A stretch of 64,000 bases of DNA. Source: Neoceratodus forsteri (lineage: Eukaryota; Chordata; Ceratodontiformes; Ceratodontidae). Positions 1 to 11,345 of this stretch are shown here, one piece after another. The first letter of the stretch is position 1, and every line of letters begins with the position of its first letter. The DNA lies in assembly GCA_016271365.2 (NCBI GenBank), contig CM028129.1, positions 847,920,501 to 847,984,500 of the forward strand, written 5' to 3'. Below the pieces are notes generated by a model that ran no database searches, was not told the DNA's origin, and saw nothing but the letters and a program-made list of their open reading frames with translations. The position numbers and the translations under genes are program-made.

Positions 1-214
1 TAAAGGATGAGATGCTCTGTGTGATCTCAATGATGTACCAGACTTACTGTATACTTGATCTAGGTACTACTTGGTTGCTTGTGAGCTGCTAAGAGACCTT
101 CGGTCTCACTATCAGAGAGATTGTCTAGTGTCCCTTAGAGGAGGGAATCTTTTCAGCTGCACTGGAACAGGGTGTGGTGAGACCCTTCCTGAAGTAGACA
201 TGTTTGGACCCTTA

Positions 215-1560
215 TATTGTTCTGAATTTCAGGATGGTTTCAAATGTTCACTTTCTGGGGAAAGTAATTGAGAAGGTTGTGTTGTTGCAGCTGCAGTAGT
301 GCCTGGAACAATATGACAACCACAGGCCTCTCCAAGCAAGTCTCAGGCCTCAGAACAACATGAAGACTACCACTGATCTCCTCATGGAGAGAGACAGAGA
401 GCAGTAGTCAGTCTATATATTTCTTGATCTCCCTTTGATTTTTGGCATGGTGGACCATAGGGTGCTGGTGGACCACCTGAGGCATTAAGTAGGACTCAGT
501 GGTATGGTGTTGCAGTTATATGAGTTCTACAGTATCTGACTGGCAGGGAACAGCAGGTTGTACTGGATAATTTCATTTCAGGGACATCTATGCTTCGCTG
601 TGTGTGAAGTGCTGTAGAGTGTGATTTTCACCCTGTGTTGTTTGGAGTGTACATGCTGCCCTTAGGCAAGATCAAAAAATGGCATGGTCTGGAGAGGCAT
701 TGCTATGCTGATGACACCCATCTATACCTCTTTTGTACACCAAATGGGGATAATGTGGTTTCTGTATGGAGGCAACTTCTAGGGAAATCAATGGTTGGAT
801 GGCTCCCAGCTGGTTTAGTGTCAGTCTTGGTAAGACAAAGGTGTTAATAATGAAATCAAATTATCATGCATCAGCAATAATGGGTGATAATGCTACATTA
901 CAATCTTTTTATGACACTACTTTTGGAGCTGTGGATAAGGTGAAGAATCTGAGCATCATTGTTGACTGTAAACTGATACTAGAACTTAAGGTGTCAGCAG
1001 CAGTCTGTAGTGGATTTTTTTACTTAAAGAACATTGCCTAGATTAAACCACATCTAGTGCTAGGGAAACTGATTTTGGTAGTACTGTTAATGCTTTTGTC
1101 AGTCTGGATTACAGCAGTGCTGTTTACCTAGAGTTTTCAAGAGGTCTGATGTGCCACCTAACTGGTCCAGATCTTGGCAGCCTGGTTGATTACTGGGAGC
1201 TCCCAGTTGGAGCATATCCTACCAGAGCTGCATGATCTACACTGGCTACCAATTTGGTAGAGTGTCAGCTTCAAGATAGGCTTGTTGGCTCACAAAGCCC
1301 TGCATGATTTAGGCCTTGGATATAGGTGGAAGATCTCATGTCTGTCATGCCCCTCTCCATCTTCTCCACTCTACTAAAGGGAAATTAAGGCTGCAATTAT
1401 CTGGAAATAGATCCTCTGGGGTGACTGCCCCATTGGATTGGAACTCTTTGCCACCCTACTTCCATAGCACACCTTCAGTGGAGATGATTAGGAAAGTTGT
1501 AAAGTTCTGTTTATTAGAACCAACTTACAGTAAAGCTTTTAGGTGGCAACAAGCATAGCT
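215..1560 (+). mobile_element. Degenerate L2-like LINE, reverse transcriptase part
   Basis: Broken plus-strand frames show reverse transcriptase features in the right order. A KVIEKVV-like finger segment lies near 260, AFDT-like palm A remnants near 440-480, the catalytic loop CYADDTHLYLF near 701-733, a KTKVLIM block near 830-850, and a C-terminal WNSLPP...SVEMIRK segment near 1437-1495. The YADDTQLY-type loop followed by a WNSLP ending is typical of L2-clade LINEs (family knowledge). Many stops and frame changes mean it cannot encode a working protein. The 5' end (endonuclease) is missing or unrecognisable. It could belong to another Jockey-group clade, but L2 fits best. Confidence 0.82.
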
Positions 1561-1584
1561 TGTAAGTGCCTATTGTGATTATGT

Positions 1585-1740
1585 GTACTGTTTTCTGCAT
1601 TTTCAGTCAAGTATAAGAAGATCTTTTGTATGAATGACTTGCCTTGCATGAGTGATGTGCCATGCATCAGGGCAGACAGGTAGCTCTGTCTATCCTGGTG
1701 CACAGCACATCACTCACACTCACTGAGACAAGTGTTCAAA
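1585..1740. repeat. Palindromic foldback element, family A copy 1
   Basis: Positions 1650-1679 and 1686-1715 are reverse complements at about 25 of 30 bases around a 6-base loop. The arm begins GAGTGATGTGC. The same hairpin with related flanks recurs near 30069-30134, so this is a dispersed family and not a chance palindrome. No coding capacity. Probably a non-autonomous DNA-transposon (MITE-like) remnant; ends and target duplications were not resolved. Confidence 0.75.
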
Positions 1741-2228
1741 ACCAGGGTATAACAAATGCCTCCTGTGGTTCCCAGTATTTGGACTGTATTTGCCTGCAGT
1801 AGCATTTTCTATGCAGTGCCTCTGTGTGAAAGAGGGAGGGAGCAGAAAGACATGGAGGGCTGACCTGGGCTGGTCAGCTAAGAGCTGCCAGGAAGAAGCA
1901 GAGCTGCAACATGGAAACAGTGATGGCAAAACTTCAATGTTATGGATAGCAGATCTTCAAGTGTACTTTGTCCAGAACTCTGGCTTTGTGTGCTTACATA
2001 CGGTACCTGACAAAACTAAGCCCAATGGCAGAACAGACTAGAACCACTGGCTGTAAAGTGTGGAGGGATCAGCTGAGAGACACTTTAGTATAGTCACTTT
2101 TTTAGTCAGGACTAAGCACGGGTTGGAAGAGCCATGACAGGTTTGTGGTAAAACTCATCAACTGATCATGAAATCATTTTGTGCTAAGTGCACCTTATTG
2201 AGGCATGTAGGGGCAGTAAAGAGTATGT
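1741..2228. other. No gene recognised
   Basis: Two short open frames occur on opposite strands, but neither shows a domain or similarity I know, and no repeat family is evident. Treated as non-coding. Confidence 0.6.

Positions 2229-2295
<67 letters not shown>
2229..2295. repeat. (CA)n microsatellite
   Basis: About 33 uninterrupted CA dinucleotides. They produce artefactual poly-(Thr-His) and poly-(Cys-Val) frames on the two strands. An uninterrupted tract of this length is likely polymorphic. Confidence 0.98.
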
Positions 2296-2297
<2 letters not shown>

Positions 2298-2690
2298 AGT
2301 TAACTCTGAGTGAGTGTAAATGCAAATTTTGTACCGGGTCGCAGTCGGCAGACAGTGGTATCGGCATGTGAGTGAAAGTAAAAGATGAAGTGATCATAAT
2401 AAAATAACTATGACTTCTATATGAGTAGTGTAGAGAGTGCTGCAAGGATAATGGTAAGTGTATGCATTGCATACATCTGTGTACAGGATTTTGTAAACTG
2501 GGGCATCATTGAGCTCATCTTCCCTCAGCTGCCATCATATTATAACACTTGTTCCTTTCTTTGTTTGCTGTCTTGACACACTGCTCCTACTTGGTTGTTT
2601 TTGGTTGCTTCCTGACTGCCTACATGATAATGAGTATGGCCATGACTTGGTGGGGAGGATGTGATCAGATGTAGAGATGTGACAAGCAAG
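2296..2690. other. No gene recognised
   Basis: A+T-rich sequence with no convincing coding frame or repeat signature on either strand. Confidence 0.55.
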
Positions 2691-2695
2691 CTTGA

Positions 2696-2933
2696 AGAAA
2701 ACAAGGTAGGAAACAAATACACCCTCAGCACAGTGATTCAATAGAGCAATACCCCAACTGAAAACAGAGCAAATCAAAAAAGTGCATGCACACAGAATCA
2801 TCGGTCAATAATTTATTAAAACACATGGGTAGCACAAGCTGTTAACAGCAAGTAGCACTTTTTCAAACTTAAATATGCTTTTAATAACTTATTAACTGGT
2901 GATTCTGTGTGCATGCTATCAAGAAAACAAGGT
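2696..2933. repeat. Foldback element bounded by a 14-base direct repeat
   Basis: Arms at 2784-2822 and 2878-2916 are imperfect reverse complements (arm begins GCATGCACACAGAATCA), separated by about 55 bases. AAGAAAACAAGGTA occurs at about 2696 and again at about 2921, immediately beyond the right arm, which suggests a target duplication around an insertion of roughly 210 bases. Non-coding; probably MITE-like. The left repeat does not abut the left arm, so the exact element ends are uncertain. Confidence 0.6.
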
Positions 2934-3199
2934 ACCTGACCAAATGATTGGATTTAGGGTAGGTGTTAGGCCAGTGGTTTATATTTCATTGGTGTTGACT
3001 GTATGGGAGAGGATTCATGGGCTTTATAAACCTCACTGCAGTAAGATAGTGGCGTTCAATTCTTCTTTTCACTTTTCTGCCACTGGCCAGCAATCTGGAT
3101 GATATCAGACACACACAGCTGACTGATTCAAGCACAACATCAGCGCTTATAAGAAAGAGAAGAGACTGTGGATGCAGTTACTCTGAGGCCCCCAGCATT

Positions 3200-3590
3200 A
3201 TAGACCTCGGAGCCAGACAGTGGAGGAAGCAGCAGCAACAGATGGAAACCATGTGTTAATAGCAGATAGATCTGATGCTGTTTTAGTCTTTTTTTTTTTT
3301 GTGTCAGTGCTCATAATTATGAAAGCAGCAAACATGATCATTCACCTTACTTTGCTTCCGGGAAATGTTTGTTCAGTGGGCACTGTGGCAATTTTTAAAA
3401 GCCTACTGAAAATGTATTTATTTGAGCAAGCCTTTCCTATTTAACTAATTTTAGAGAGCCTTATTTAACACTGTACTTATTATGTTCAAATTGTTTTATC
3501 TTTACACAATTGTTTTTTTAATATGTGCAGTGCTCTGAGCTCTTGGGAATAGGAGCTTTATAAATAAATTGCCTTGCCTTATTTTGTCTA
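3200..3590 (+). mobile_element. L2-like LINE 3' end
   Basis: A short frame ends VGTVAIFKSLLKMYLFEQAF near 3380-3440, matching the usual L2 ORF2 C-terminus (a FK-L-L-F pattern). It is followed by a stop and a 3' tail in which TGCTCTGAGCTCTTGGGAA and CTTTATAAATAAA resemble the conserved L2 3' untranslated hairpin region. Only the last 30 or so codons and the tail remain. Probably a severely 5'-truncated insertion. Confidence 0.75.
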
Positions 3591-3905
3591 TCACTGAATC
3601 CAAGGTAAGGATTAACAATGTGGGTTGAAAACCAGATGTGTGCGGGGGCGGGGGGCATTCAAAAAGACTACTTCCCATTCTGTATTGCAGTTTTGAATAG
3701 GACACTAAGTGAACTGAAAAAAGGTACCGTAGCTGGAGTAAGCAAATCAAGGATTTATAAATTAACTAAACACAAGGAGCTGGAAGGGGGTTATTCATAA
3801 AACCAGATTCACATTCTGCATTGAATTTTGTAATGGGGATTAAATGAACCAAAATAATGTACAGTAGATAGGTGGGAGGCCATATTCTAAAAGCCTGCTT
3901 GGTAG

Positions 3906-3960
<55 letters not shown>

Positions 3961-5164
3961 TCAGAATTCCTACTGCTAAAAAAATCAGACTGTAACAAAA
4001 TAGTCACTAAATAAGTCTCTGCTCCAAGCTATATGCAAACATATGTGAGAGACTATGTGTAATTTTCTGTTATGATTAGAACTGATTCAGCCTGACAGCA
4101 TTATGTCTTTACAGTCCTCCTGCTACCTTTCATTACCGTCTAACTTACTGTAAGTAATAAGATTCTTTAGTGAAGGGAAGGTATAAATGAACCCAAGTTT
4201 CTTATCAAAATAATGACAGCTTATTGCAGTTTATTTTTTTTAAGCTCCAAGAACAAGCAGGGAAGAAATATAAAGAGTCAGAAAAGGGAGCTTATGACCT
4301 CCCTGTGAGCAGCATCTTGCAAATAATTTTGTGTAATCTAAATGACTAAATGTTTGAAATACAATCTTGTTTTCAAAGAGGGGGTTACCTTTTCTTTGGA
4401 GCTCATGGTTGTCAGGCACAGTTAACTGCACTAATCGAGACGCAACCAGACATGCACAACCAACAGGTAAGATGCATAGCAGCAGTTACACATCACAATG
4501 CTGATGTGTGCACCTACTGTACACCTGTAGTACAGCATTTGAAACTGCATGGCCCTAGCAATTAAACCCATTACTGCTCCAATTGCAACTATGTACAAAT
4601 GCAAAAATTGCTAATAGAATAGGTGGAGGCTATGCTGATTGTACTGTTTTATACACAAATTGGAATATGATGATTGTGTTTATCAGATACAGAGTGCTGG
4701 TTTTGCATGTCCAGCTTTGTCTCAAGTTTATTTGAGTGACTCTACTCAGAGGGAGACTGTGACCTCCCGGCTCTGACTTTCAATATTACATCAGCGCCCA
4801 GAACCCTGCTCATTTAAAATTCACTTTAGTTGTTATGAGCTGGATCACCTTCTTTTGACTGGGAAAAATAGAACAAGTTATTTAGGTGATAACATTCAGT
4901 TAGCCAGAGTATACAAAAGAATAAGCAGACCATTCTATAGTACAGCAGCACTGACAGTAGAGACATTGACAATAAGAATGTAGACAGCCTGCCTTGATTA
5001 TGTTGCATGACTGACATCGATAGGTGTCTCCAGGCTTTATATATTGAGTATGGCTGTTGTACATTTTGAGGTTCTACTGTGTGCATGGAATGACTATTGC
5101 AAATGCTCACTATATGATGCAATTGTCCATTACTAATCACATTTTCTTTTTGTTGCTTTCATTA
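3591..5164. other. No gene recognised; contains one TA tract
   Basis: No frame shows a recognisable domain. A pure TA run sits at 3911-3959. The rest is A+T-rich sequence without repeats I could match elsewhere in the window. Confidence 0.55.
3911..3959. repeat. (TA)n microsatellite
   Basis: About 24 TA dinucleotides without interruption. Self-complementary and likely length-variable. Confidence 0.97.
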
Positions 5165-5462
5165 CTCTATAGTATTTATCGTCCAACCTCATCTCCGACA
5201 CTGAGAGTTTAAATTCATCATCTTCAGAAAGCATTGATGCACATGTTTCATTCAAGAAGGTGCATCATACCTCCAACGAGCCAAGCACAAGTATCTGTGG
5301 AAGAAGTTCTCAACCTGGTCTTGGATGTGAAGTGGTTCATTTACTGCCAACCAATACTCTGACCTTAAACAATAATTGGTACAAAACTTCAGGCCTTATT
5401 CTACAAGCACACTTATTAAGGGTAGGTACTAAAAATAAATACACTTTCTCTTGTAGACAATT
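5165..5462 (+). repeat. Diverged repeat X, copy 1, with a short open frame
   Basis: A plus-strand frame runs through 5172-5463 (Ser-rich start, then SSQPGLGCEVVHLLP). A second copy at about 9769-10050 shares GTGGTTCATTT and the flanking order of a GGTTCTCAA-like segment, the same Cys-Glu-Val-Val-His-type stretch, and a CTGCCA/CTGTCA block. The conservation is low but co-linear. I do not recognise the protein. It could be part of a DNA transposon ORF or the body of a larger interspersed repeat. The copy is followed at once by a tRNA-like SINE. Confidence 0.4.
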
Positions 5463-5580
5463 GTGAAAAATAAATAATGGGATCTACTGTGAACTGAACA
5501 CAGGCCCATGGCATATCATCATGGTTCTGTAAGCACTTAGCTACATGTTCACATGGTTGGACCTGGGGTTCCTGGACATG
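5463..5580 (-). mobile_element. tRNA-derived SINE, family S, copy 1
   Basis: On the minus strand it shows a box-A-like TGTAGCTAAGTGCTTACAG and a box-B-like TGTTCAGTTCAC at tRNA spacing, then ends TTATTTTTCAC. A second, better preserved copy lies at 8955-9070. These are RNA polymerase III internal promoter remnants, typical of SINE heads. Too diverged to be an active tRNA gene. Confidence 0.65.
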
Positions 5581-5779
5581 AATTCTTTCTCTGCTATTTC
5601 AAATCCTGCAACTAGGAACAAATGAGATGACTGTTAGCTATTGTTGTTGCAGCATTAGCCACTGTCAGTGCCTAACATAGAAACATAGAATTTGATGGCA
5701 GATAAGGACCACTTAGCCCACCTAGTCTGCCCATTTTCCTACCTAACAGATAAGCTGCAGATCCTAGTTAACCAACAGC

Positions 5780-8222
5780 TTACTTCCTCCTAACCGCCAC
5801 TAGGACTGCCTTATGTCTGTCCCATGCATTCTTGAATTCCCCCACTGTTCTTGACTCCACAGCCTCCTCAGGGAGACTGTTCCATGCATCCACAACCCTC
5901 TCTGTGAAAAAATACTTCCTCACATTACCTCTGAGCTGTCCCCATCTATCTTCAAATTGTGCCTTTGTTCTTGCATATCTCTTTTTCTGAAAGATGCTAC
6001 CCTCTTGGACTTTGTTGATTCCCTTGAGGTACTTGAAAGTTTCTATCATGTCCCCTCTCTCCCGTCTTTCCTCAAGGGTATATATATTAAGCTCCTTTAG
6101 TCTTTCTTTGTATGTCTTCTGGTGCAGACCCTGCACCATTTTGGTTGACCTCCTCTGGACAGCCTCTACTCTGTCTATATCTTTGCGGAGATGGGGTCTC
6201 CAGAACTTCACACAGTACTCAGATGGGGTCTCACCAACTGTCTGTACAGAGGGATAACAACTTCCTGTTTTCTACTATTGATGCCTCTCCCTATGCATCC
6301 CAGTATCTCCCAGCCTTCCTTACTGCCTTCTCACATTGCTTGCCCACCTTTAGGTCATCTGATATAATTACCCCAGGTTCCTTTCCATTTTTACTGTTGT
6401 TAGTATCTCACCCCCCATTGTGTACTCTTCCCCTGGGTTTTTGTTTCCCAAGTGCATTACCTTGCACTTCTTTGCATTGATCTGAGCTGCCATACATTTG
6501 ACCATTCCTCCAACCTTGCCAAGTCCCTTCTCATTCTTTCCTCCATCTGTGTATCAACCCTATTGCAGATCTTTGTGTTGTCTGAAGAGACATACTTTCC
6601 TTCAGTTCTTCTGCAATGTCACTTATAAAGACATTAAAAAGGACCGGTCCCAGTACTGAACTCTGCGGTACCCCACTAGTAACCCTCCTTTCTTCACTGT
6701 GGACTCCGTTTGCTACTACCCTTTGCGTCCTGTTGTCTATCCAATTTTTTATCCAGGCTACCACCTTGGGACCCACTCCAAAGCTGACTAACTTGTGCAT
6801 TAATTTTTTGTGTGGGACAGTATCAAATGCCTTGCTAAAATCTAGGTAGGCCATGTCCACAGCCCCTCCCTGGTCTACTACTTTGGTCACCCAGTCAAAG
6901 AAATCCACTAGATTCGTCTGACATGACCTTCCCATCATGAATCCATGCTGCCTTGGCTTCTGTGACCCACTGGCCTCTAGGTACTCAACAATTCGTTCCT
7001 TCAGAAGTGATTCCATCATTTTCCCTACCACTGAGGTCAAACCAACTGGTCTGTAGTTTCCTGCTTCTGTCCTGCTCCCACTTTTGTGAAGAGGAATCAC
7101 ATCCACTCTCCTCCAGTCCTCAGATACCACGCCATCCTCCCATGATTTGTTAAAGAGAGTAGTCAACGGTGTCACTAGTTCTACCCTTAGTTCTTTTAGA
7201 ATTCTTGGGTGAATCCCATCAGCCCCCATTGCTTTGTCCACCTTCAATTTTATTAGTTCTTTCAGAACCCTTTCTTCTGTAAATGGACTGGTACTGACCC
7301 CCATTATCAGAGTGTTTCTCTTGTTTGTTTTAGGTACCTCCTCCTCGTCTTCCTTTGTGAATACCGAGCAGAAATATTCATTCAGTATCCCTGCTTTTTC
7401 ACTGTCACCCTCTGCCCACATTCCCTCCCATTTAGTAAGCCTCAGTATTCCTCCTTTGGTCTTTCTTCACTCCCTAATATACCTATAAAAGGTCTTATCC
7501 CCCGTCTTAACAGAGTTAGCTATCCTTTCCTCGGTTTGGACCTTTGCTGTTCTGACTGCCTTCCCTGCCTCTTTCTGCTTTAACTGATAAAGTTCTCTGT
7601 TCAGCTCCTTCTGTGTTTCCTTATATTTACTGAATGCTGTCCTTTTCTCCTTAACCTTCCCTGCCACCGCTTTTGAGAACCATAGCGTTTTTTTCCTTCA
7701 TTGTGTTTTGTTGATTTGCTTTACACAAAGGCTTGTTGCCTCTGTGATGGCTGTTTTGATTACTCCCCATTGTTCCAGCACCACTCCTTCTTGCCTGTTT
7801 GCTAGTGCTTTTCTGAGGCACTCTCTCATTTTCCCAAAGTCAGCCCTCCTAAAGTCCACCACTCTTGCTTTTGTATGGCTTGATTGTATGGCTGTGTTTA
7901 TCGTGAACCACACTGTTTGGTGGTTACTTGTTCTCAGATGGCTACCCACTTCTAAATCTGTGATTTTTTCTCCTTCCCCATTTGAGAGTACCAGGTCTAA
8001 GATTGCTCCCTCCTGAGTGGGTTCCAATACTAGCTGTCTGAGGCATGCCCCTTGTAGGGCATCAATAATGACCCTGCTCTTGGATGTGTCTGCAGCAAAG
8101 TTGCTCCAGTTAACATCTGGCATATTCAGGTCCCCCATCAACAATATCTTCCCTTTTTCTGCCATTCTAAGGATGCCTTCTATCATTTACTTATCCATTC
8201 CCTCCCCCTGAGATGGGAGTCT
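5780..8222 (-). pseudogene. CR1 ORF2 (endonuclease-reverse transcriptase), broken, copy A
   Basis: Minus-strand pieces: endonuclease C-terminal half at 8186-7698 (GDLNMPDVNW, LDLVLSN, and SNHQ where SDHH-like residues are usual); linker and RT start at 7667-7467; RT fingers and palm at 7421-6531 (GADGIHPRILK, PLHKSGSRTEAGNYRPV, AYLDFSKAFDTV, SGVPQSSVLGP with Ser for the usual Gly); and a thumb/C-terminal segment at 6211-5780 (FWRPHLRKDIDRVEAVQRR). The palm C loop, normally FADD, reads as a frameshifted S-D-N sequence near 6580, so catalysis would be lost even without the frame breaks. The N-terminal endonuclease half is deleted. A vertebrate CR1 ORF2 is normally about 900-1000 residues; only the 3' two thirds remain. 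Confidence 0.9.
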
Positions 8223-8229
8223 GTATACA

Positions 8230-8930
8230 GCTAGTTTAAATGCTTACCAATGAAGCAATTAAACCTCTCACCTAGGATCCTGGTTCCCCCCAGACAGATG
8301 CAGACCATCTAGTCAGTATAGGCCTGCATCCCTCCAGGTGGTGCCCCAGTCCCCAATGAAGCCAAAACCCTGAGCTCCACACCAGTTTTTCAATCATTCA
8401 TTGAATTCCCTGGTGAGGATTCCCTTGTGTCACCCTTACAATAGACAGGCAGCACCTCCAAGAAGGTTACCGTATGCGCTACTTGTCTAAGGCCCCTCTC
8501 CAACTCTACAAACTCCTCTTGCACTGCTCTGATCCCATTCCTAGCCAGGTCATTTGTCCCTAGGTAGACAATGACATCCAGCTCCCTCCCTCGTGCAGCT
8601 GCTCCCACAATCCTGAGGATTTGCTTCCTGTCCCTTCAAGCCTTTGCACCAGGCAGGCACCTTACCTCCCTCTCCCCTTCCTCCCCTCCACTTCTACTCC
8701 CCTAATGATTGAGTCCCTGACCAGGAGTTGTTTCCTTCCCCTGTGGGGTCCCATATCACCCTCTTATGGATCTCCTTTGTGAAGATTCCCAGCATCCTCC
8801 TTGGTCTCCACTGCAGGTGCTTCCATAGAGGAACCACTACCCACCAGAAGAGCATATGAATTGTGGAGAGGTACAGCTGGAGGGATGCAATTCTGTTCCA
8901 CCACCCTCTCCCTCCCTGAGCCCACCCTGG
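8230..8930 (-). pseudogene. CR1 ORF1 with SGNH-esterase-like domain, broken, copy A
   Basis: The minus strand encodes a DSIIRG-type block near 8700, then GRELDVIVYLGTNDLARNG at 8575-8520 and an E-V-L-P-V-Y segment, then a degenerate GLHPS-like block near 8300. The same order is present in CR1 ORF1 proteins that carry a GDSL/SGNH hydrolase domain (family knowledge: nucleophile Ser in block I, Gly/Asn in the GTND block, Asp-x-x-His in the last block). The first block reads RDSI instead of GDSI. ORF1 in this family is an RNA- or membrane-associated accessory protein. Frameshifts make it non-functional. Confidence 0.8.
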
Positions 8931-8954
8931 CATAGCAGTTAAATCAGCAATTGT

Positions 8955-9070
8955 AGTGAGAAACAAATAAAGTAGCTGACTGACAATTGAACCAAGTCCC
9001 ATGGAATGCCATCATGATGCTCAAACCAATGAGCTACAGTCTCACATGGTTGGATATGGGGTTCCTTGAC
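8955..9070 (-). mobile_element. tRNA-derived SINE, family S, copy 2
   Basis: Minus strand: TGTAGCTCATTGGTTTGAGC is a good box A and TTGGTTCAATTGTC a good box B, followed by a tail ending TTTGTTTCTCAC. It shares CACATGGTTGGA and the tail with copy 1 at 5463-5580. A related B-box head with the same TTTCTTTCTCAC tail lies at 30845-30930 in plus orientation. It abuts the 5' end of CR1 copy A, so the CR1 may have inserted beside it or ended in it. Confidence 0.78.
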
Positions 9071-9764
9071 ACACTTCCTGTATCTTGACATTCTTGTTAT
9101 GTCTTCCAAAAGTTCCTTTTCAAACTCCAGTCCATGTTCTGTAGTTATGTACACTACCACGATACAAATATTGTTCCAGGATCCTGAGACCATGGTGACC
9201 CTTCACACCACCTGCCACTCCTTTTCCTCTTAGTGACCATAGACCTCATTTGATGTGATTGATTACCTCATATATAAAATGTATATCACAGTACATCCAT
9301 GTCCCAGCTGTATAGCTCATTGCACTGCTATGGACACTACAGCATTGGCCATAACCATAATTACATGATACTGCATTAACATATCTCTTTTTCAGTGTTG
9401 TCTCCATTTAACACAGTTTAATTCCCTGTCAAACAATATCCAAAACTGAAAACCACTTTTTGCATTTCACATTTCACATTTTCTTGCTTGTGTGTTCTAA
9501 GAATTACAAATTCAACCATTGATGTTTTCTGCTATCTTATACATCTGACAGTGGCTGCTGACAGACACAAAGGATTACTTTCTGCAACGGTACACAAGTC
9601 AACATTTTCCATGTGTGTATGTGCTTATTATATTGATGTTGTCTGTTCTGCACTTCTACATAATAGTCACTGTGCTTTTCAAAATAATGAATTATTGTTG
9701 CAAATGTTGAATGACTTCTTGCTGATTATGTCATGTATTTATTTTGTTTTCTCACTTTGGTGAT
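9071..9764. other. No gene recognised
   Basis: A+T-rich sequence. A short Cys-rich frame at 9488-9763 lacks any known motif. Nothing else identified. Confidence 0.5.
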
Positions 9765-9768
9765 ATTT

Positions 9769-10050
9769 AGTACTCATCAACCTTCTCCATCTGCCTTGTC
9801 GAGAGGCTTGATTGTTCTTGGCCTCAGTTCCAAGATTCAGGTGTTATAGTTGAACCAGAGCAGGACACTTTGGCTAGTGATACAGTCATCATTACTCAAG
9901 GAACATATACCCGTGGTTGAGGTAGAGGTTCTCAATGTTCTCTTGCTTGAGGTTGTGTTTGAGGCGTGGTTCATTTGCTGTCACAGCCTATTCCATCAGC
10001 TAATGTACAGCATGGCAACACTTTCATCCAGCTATGAGAAGAATCATTAA
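9769..10050 (+). repeat. Diverged repeat X, copy 2
   Basis: Shares co-linear blocks with 5165-5462 (a TCTCAA...CTTG segment followed by GTGGTTCATTTGCTGTCA). A frame that starts YSSTFS-like and continues through DSGVIVEPEQDTLASD is open for about 50 residues, then meets a stop near 9926; the homologous stretch continues in another frame. Identity unknown. Two copies in the same orientation on either side of CR1 copy A could mark an old duplication or two insertions of one family. Confidence 0.38.
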
Positions 10051-11030
10051 TGGCAGATTTTCATAATTCATCTTCATTATTATATCACATCTTTTTTGTA
10101 TTTCATTATCAACTTTGAAATAAGTTGACACAACCTATGTTCAGTTAGCCCTGTTTCACTATAGATGCCCATGTATTTCAGGTCAGCAGCTGGGCAATAA
10201 AGATGCTTATTCACAACATCTGTCATGTTATTTTTAGGGTTACATTTATACAAACATTTTTATTTTCTGTTTAAAAATATCACATTAACCTTATGGCAGT
10301 AGATACACTTTGTGACCTCTGCCTTAATATGGTCCTGCTGAATTCAGGGCAGGTTTTCTATATTTAAGCAGAAAGATGGCCCAACCCAGAAGATACACCA
10401 AGTGCAAGAAATAATGATGCACCTCAATGATGTGATCTGTAACAATCGTTGACTGATGCCAACAGAAGTTGAAAGCATACTGTATGTTGTGGCTATGGGG
10501 CACTGTATATTTCTCACGCAAATAAGTACATTATAGTTGGACACATTCTGCCTTTTCATGTTTATTTCCCAGGGCACTAGTCCATTGTCTGCATGTACAG
10601 TAATGTTATCACACAGTCACTTGTTCTGGTGTTCAGAATAGTTTCCTTACTGTAGATCATTGTGTTCGCCTGGGCCATCAGTAAGTTGATAATTATAGGT
10701 GGGGCTGAGTCAGATTTATGACAGTTTGATTGTGGTATGGTGACTTGGTGGCCATTGGACCAGTCAACCACTTTGTTGTCAAACAGGAAGTAACTCCTTA
10801 AGGAGGGGCACAGAAAGCATAAAAGGCAGCCACCTATAATGTGTCCCCATGCATGTTCATGTCACAGTGTTTGAGTGGAACAACAATGGAGCAGAACAGG
10901 TGAGAGATGGGTGTCTTAGGCATTGGCAGTTGTCCTCAGGAGGAATCAGAGAATTTTGGGACTTAGGTGGTAAGGCACCTGCTCACTCCTGTTGTTTCAT
11001 TCCCTGTTGGTAAAGGTGGAAGGTAAAAGG
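10051..11030. other. No gene recognised
   Basis: Several short frames on the minus strand (10324-10771) have no recognisable domain. The last 150 bases may already belong to the 5' end of the CR1 that follows, but I cannot show that. Confidence 0.5.
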
Positions 11031-11035
11031 TAGGC

Positions 11036-11345
11036 CTAAACTGGGAACAGGAGCAACACCCTATCTAGGGTAACAGTATAACTAGAATGACACAAAGTAC
11101 AGGGGAACACAAGTATAAACACACCAGAAAAGAAAAGAGAAAGTAAGCTGGGAATTGCAGAATATAAAAGATTGTTCTTAAACATGAACTGGAGCAACAT
11201 CCAATCTAGGATAACAGTAAAAAGAGATTTACAAAACTTACAGTGGCTCACAAGTAGCCACTGACAAAAAAGGGAAGGCTAGAAACTGTATCATGGCTAA
11301 ATGTACATAAGCATTTCCATGTAACACAGAGAGTATAGAAGCAGG
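11036..11345 (+). repeat. Tandem pair in the presumed 5' region of a CR1 element
   Basis: A block with GGAGCAACACCCTATCTAGG at about 11050 recurs at about 11193 as GGAGCAACATCCAATCTAGG, each followed by a GTAACAGTA/ATAACAGTA segment. The spacing is about 145 bases. It lies immediately upstream of CR1 ORF1 on the same strand, where some LINE families carry repeated promoter monomers (family knowledge). Whether these units were promoters is inference. Confidence 0.5.

Larger units (their letters stand above)
5678..8935 (-). mobile_element. CR1-clade LINE copy A, near full length with an internal deletion
   Basis: Read on the minus strand it carries, 5' to 3', an ORF1 with an SGNH-esterase-like domain, an inter-ORF segment, and ORF2 with endonuclease, reverse transcriptase and the C-terminal NVRKYFFTERVVDAWNSLP block. 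The 3' end is TTGATGGCAGATAAGGACC with the ATAGAAAC-type tail (left end at about 5678). Compared with copy B (44310-47935) about 490 bases are missing at about 8229, removing the N-terminal half of the endonuclease. It is flanked by SINEs at 5463 and 8955. CR1 elements copy by target-primed reverse transcription (family knowledge). This copy is dead: stops, frameshifts and the deletion. Confidence 0.93.

Noticed and set aside
2158..2472. 104-codon minus frame and a 67-codon plus frame over the CA tract
   Set aside because: Both are open only because (CA)n has no stops in those frames; the flanking codons show no domain.
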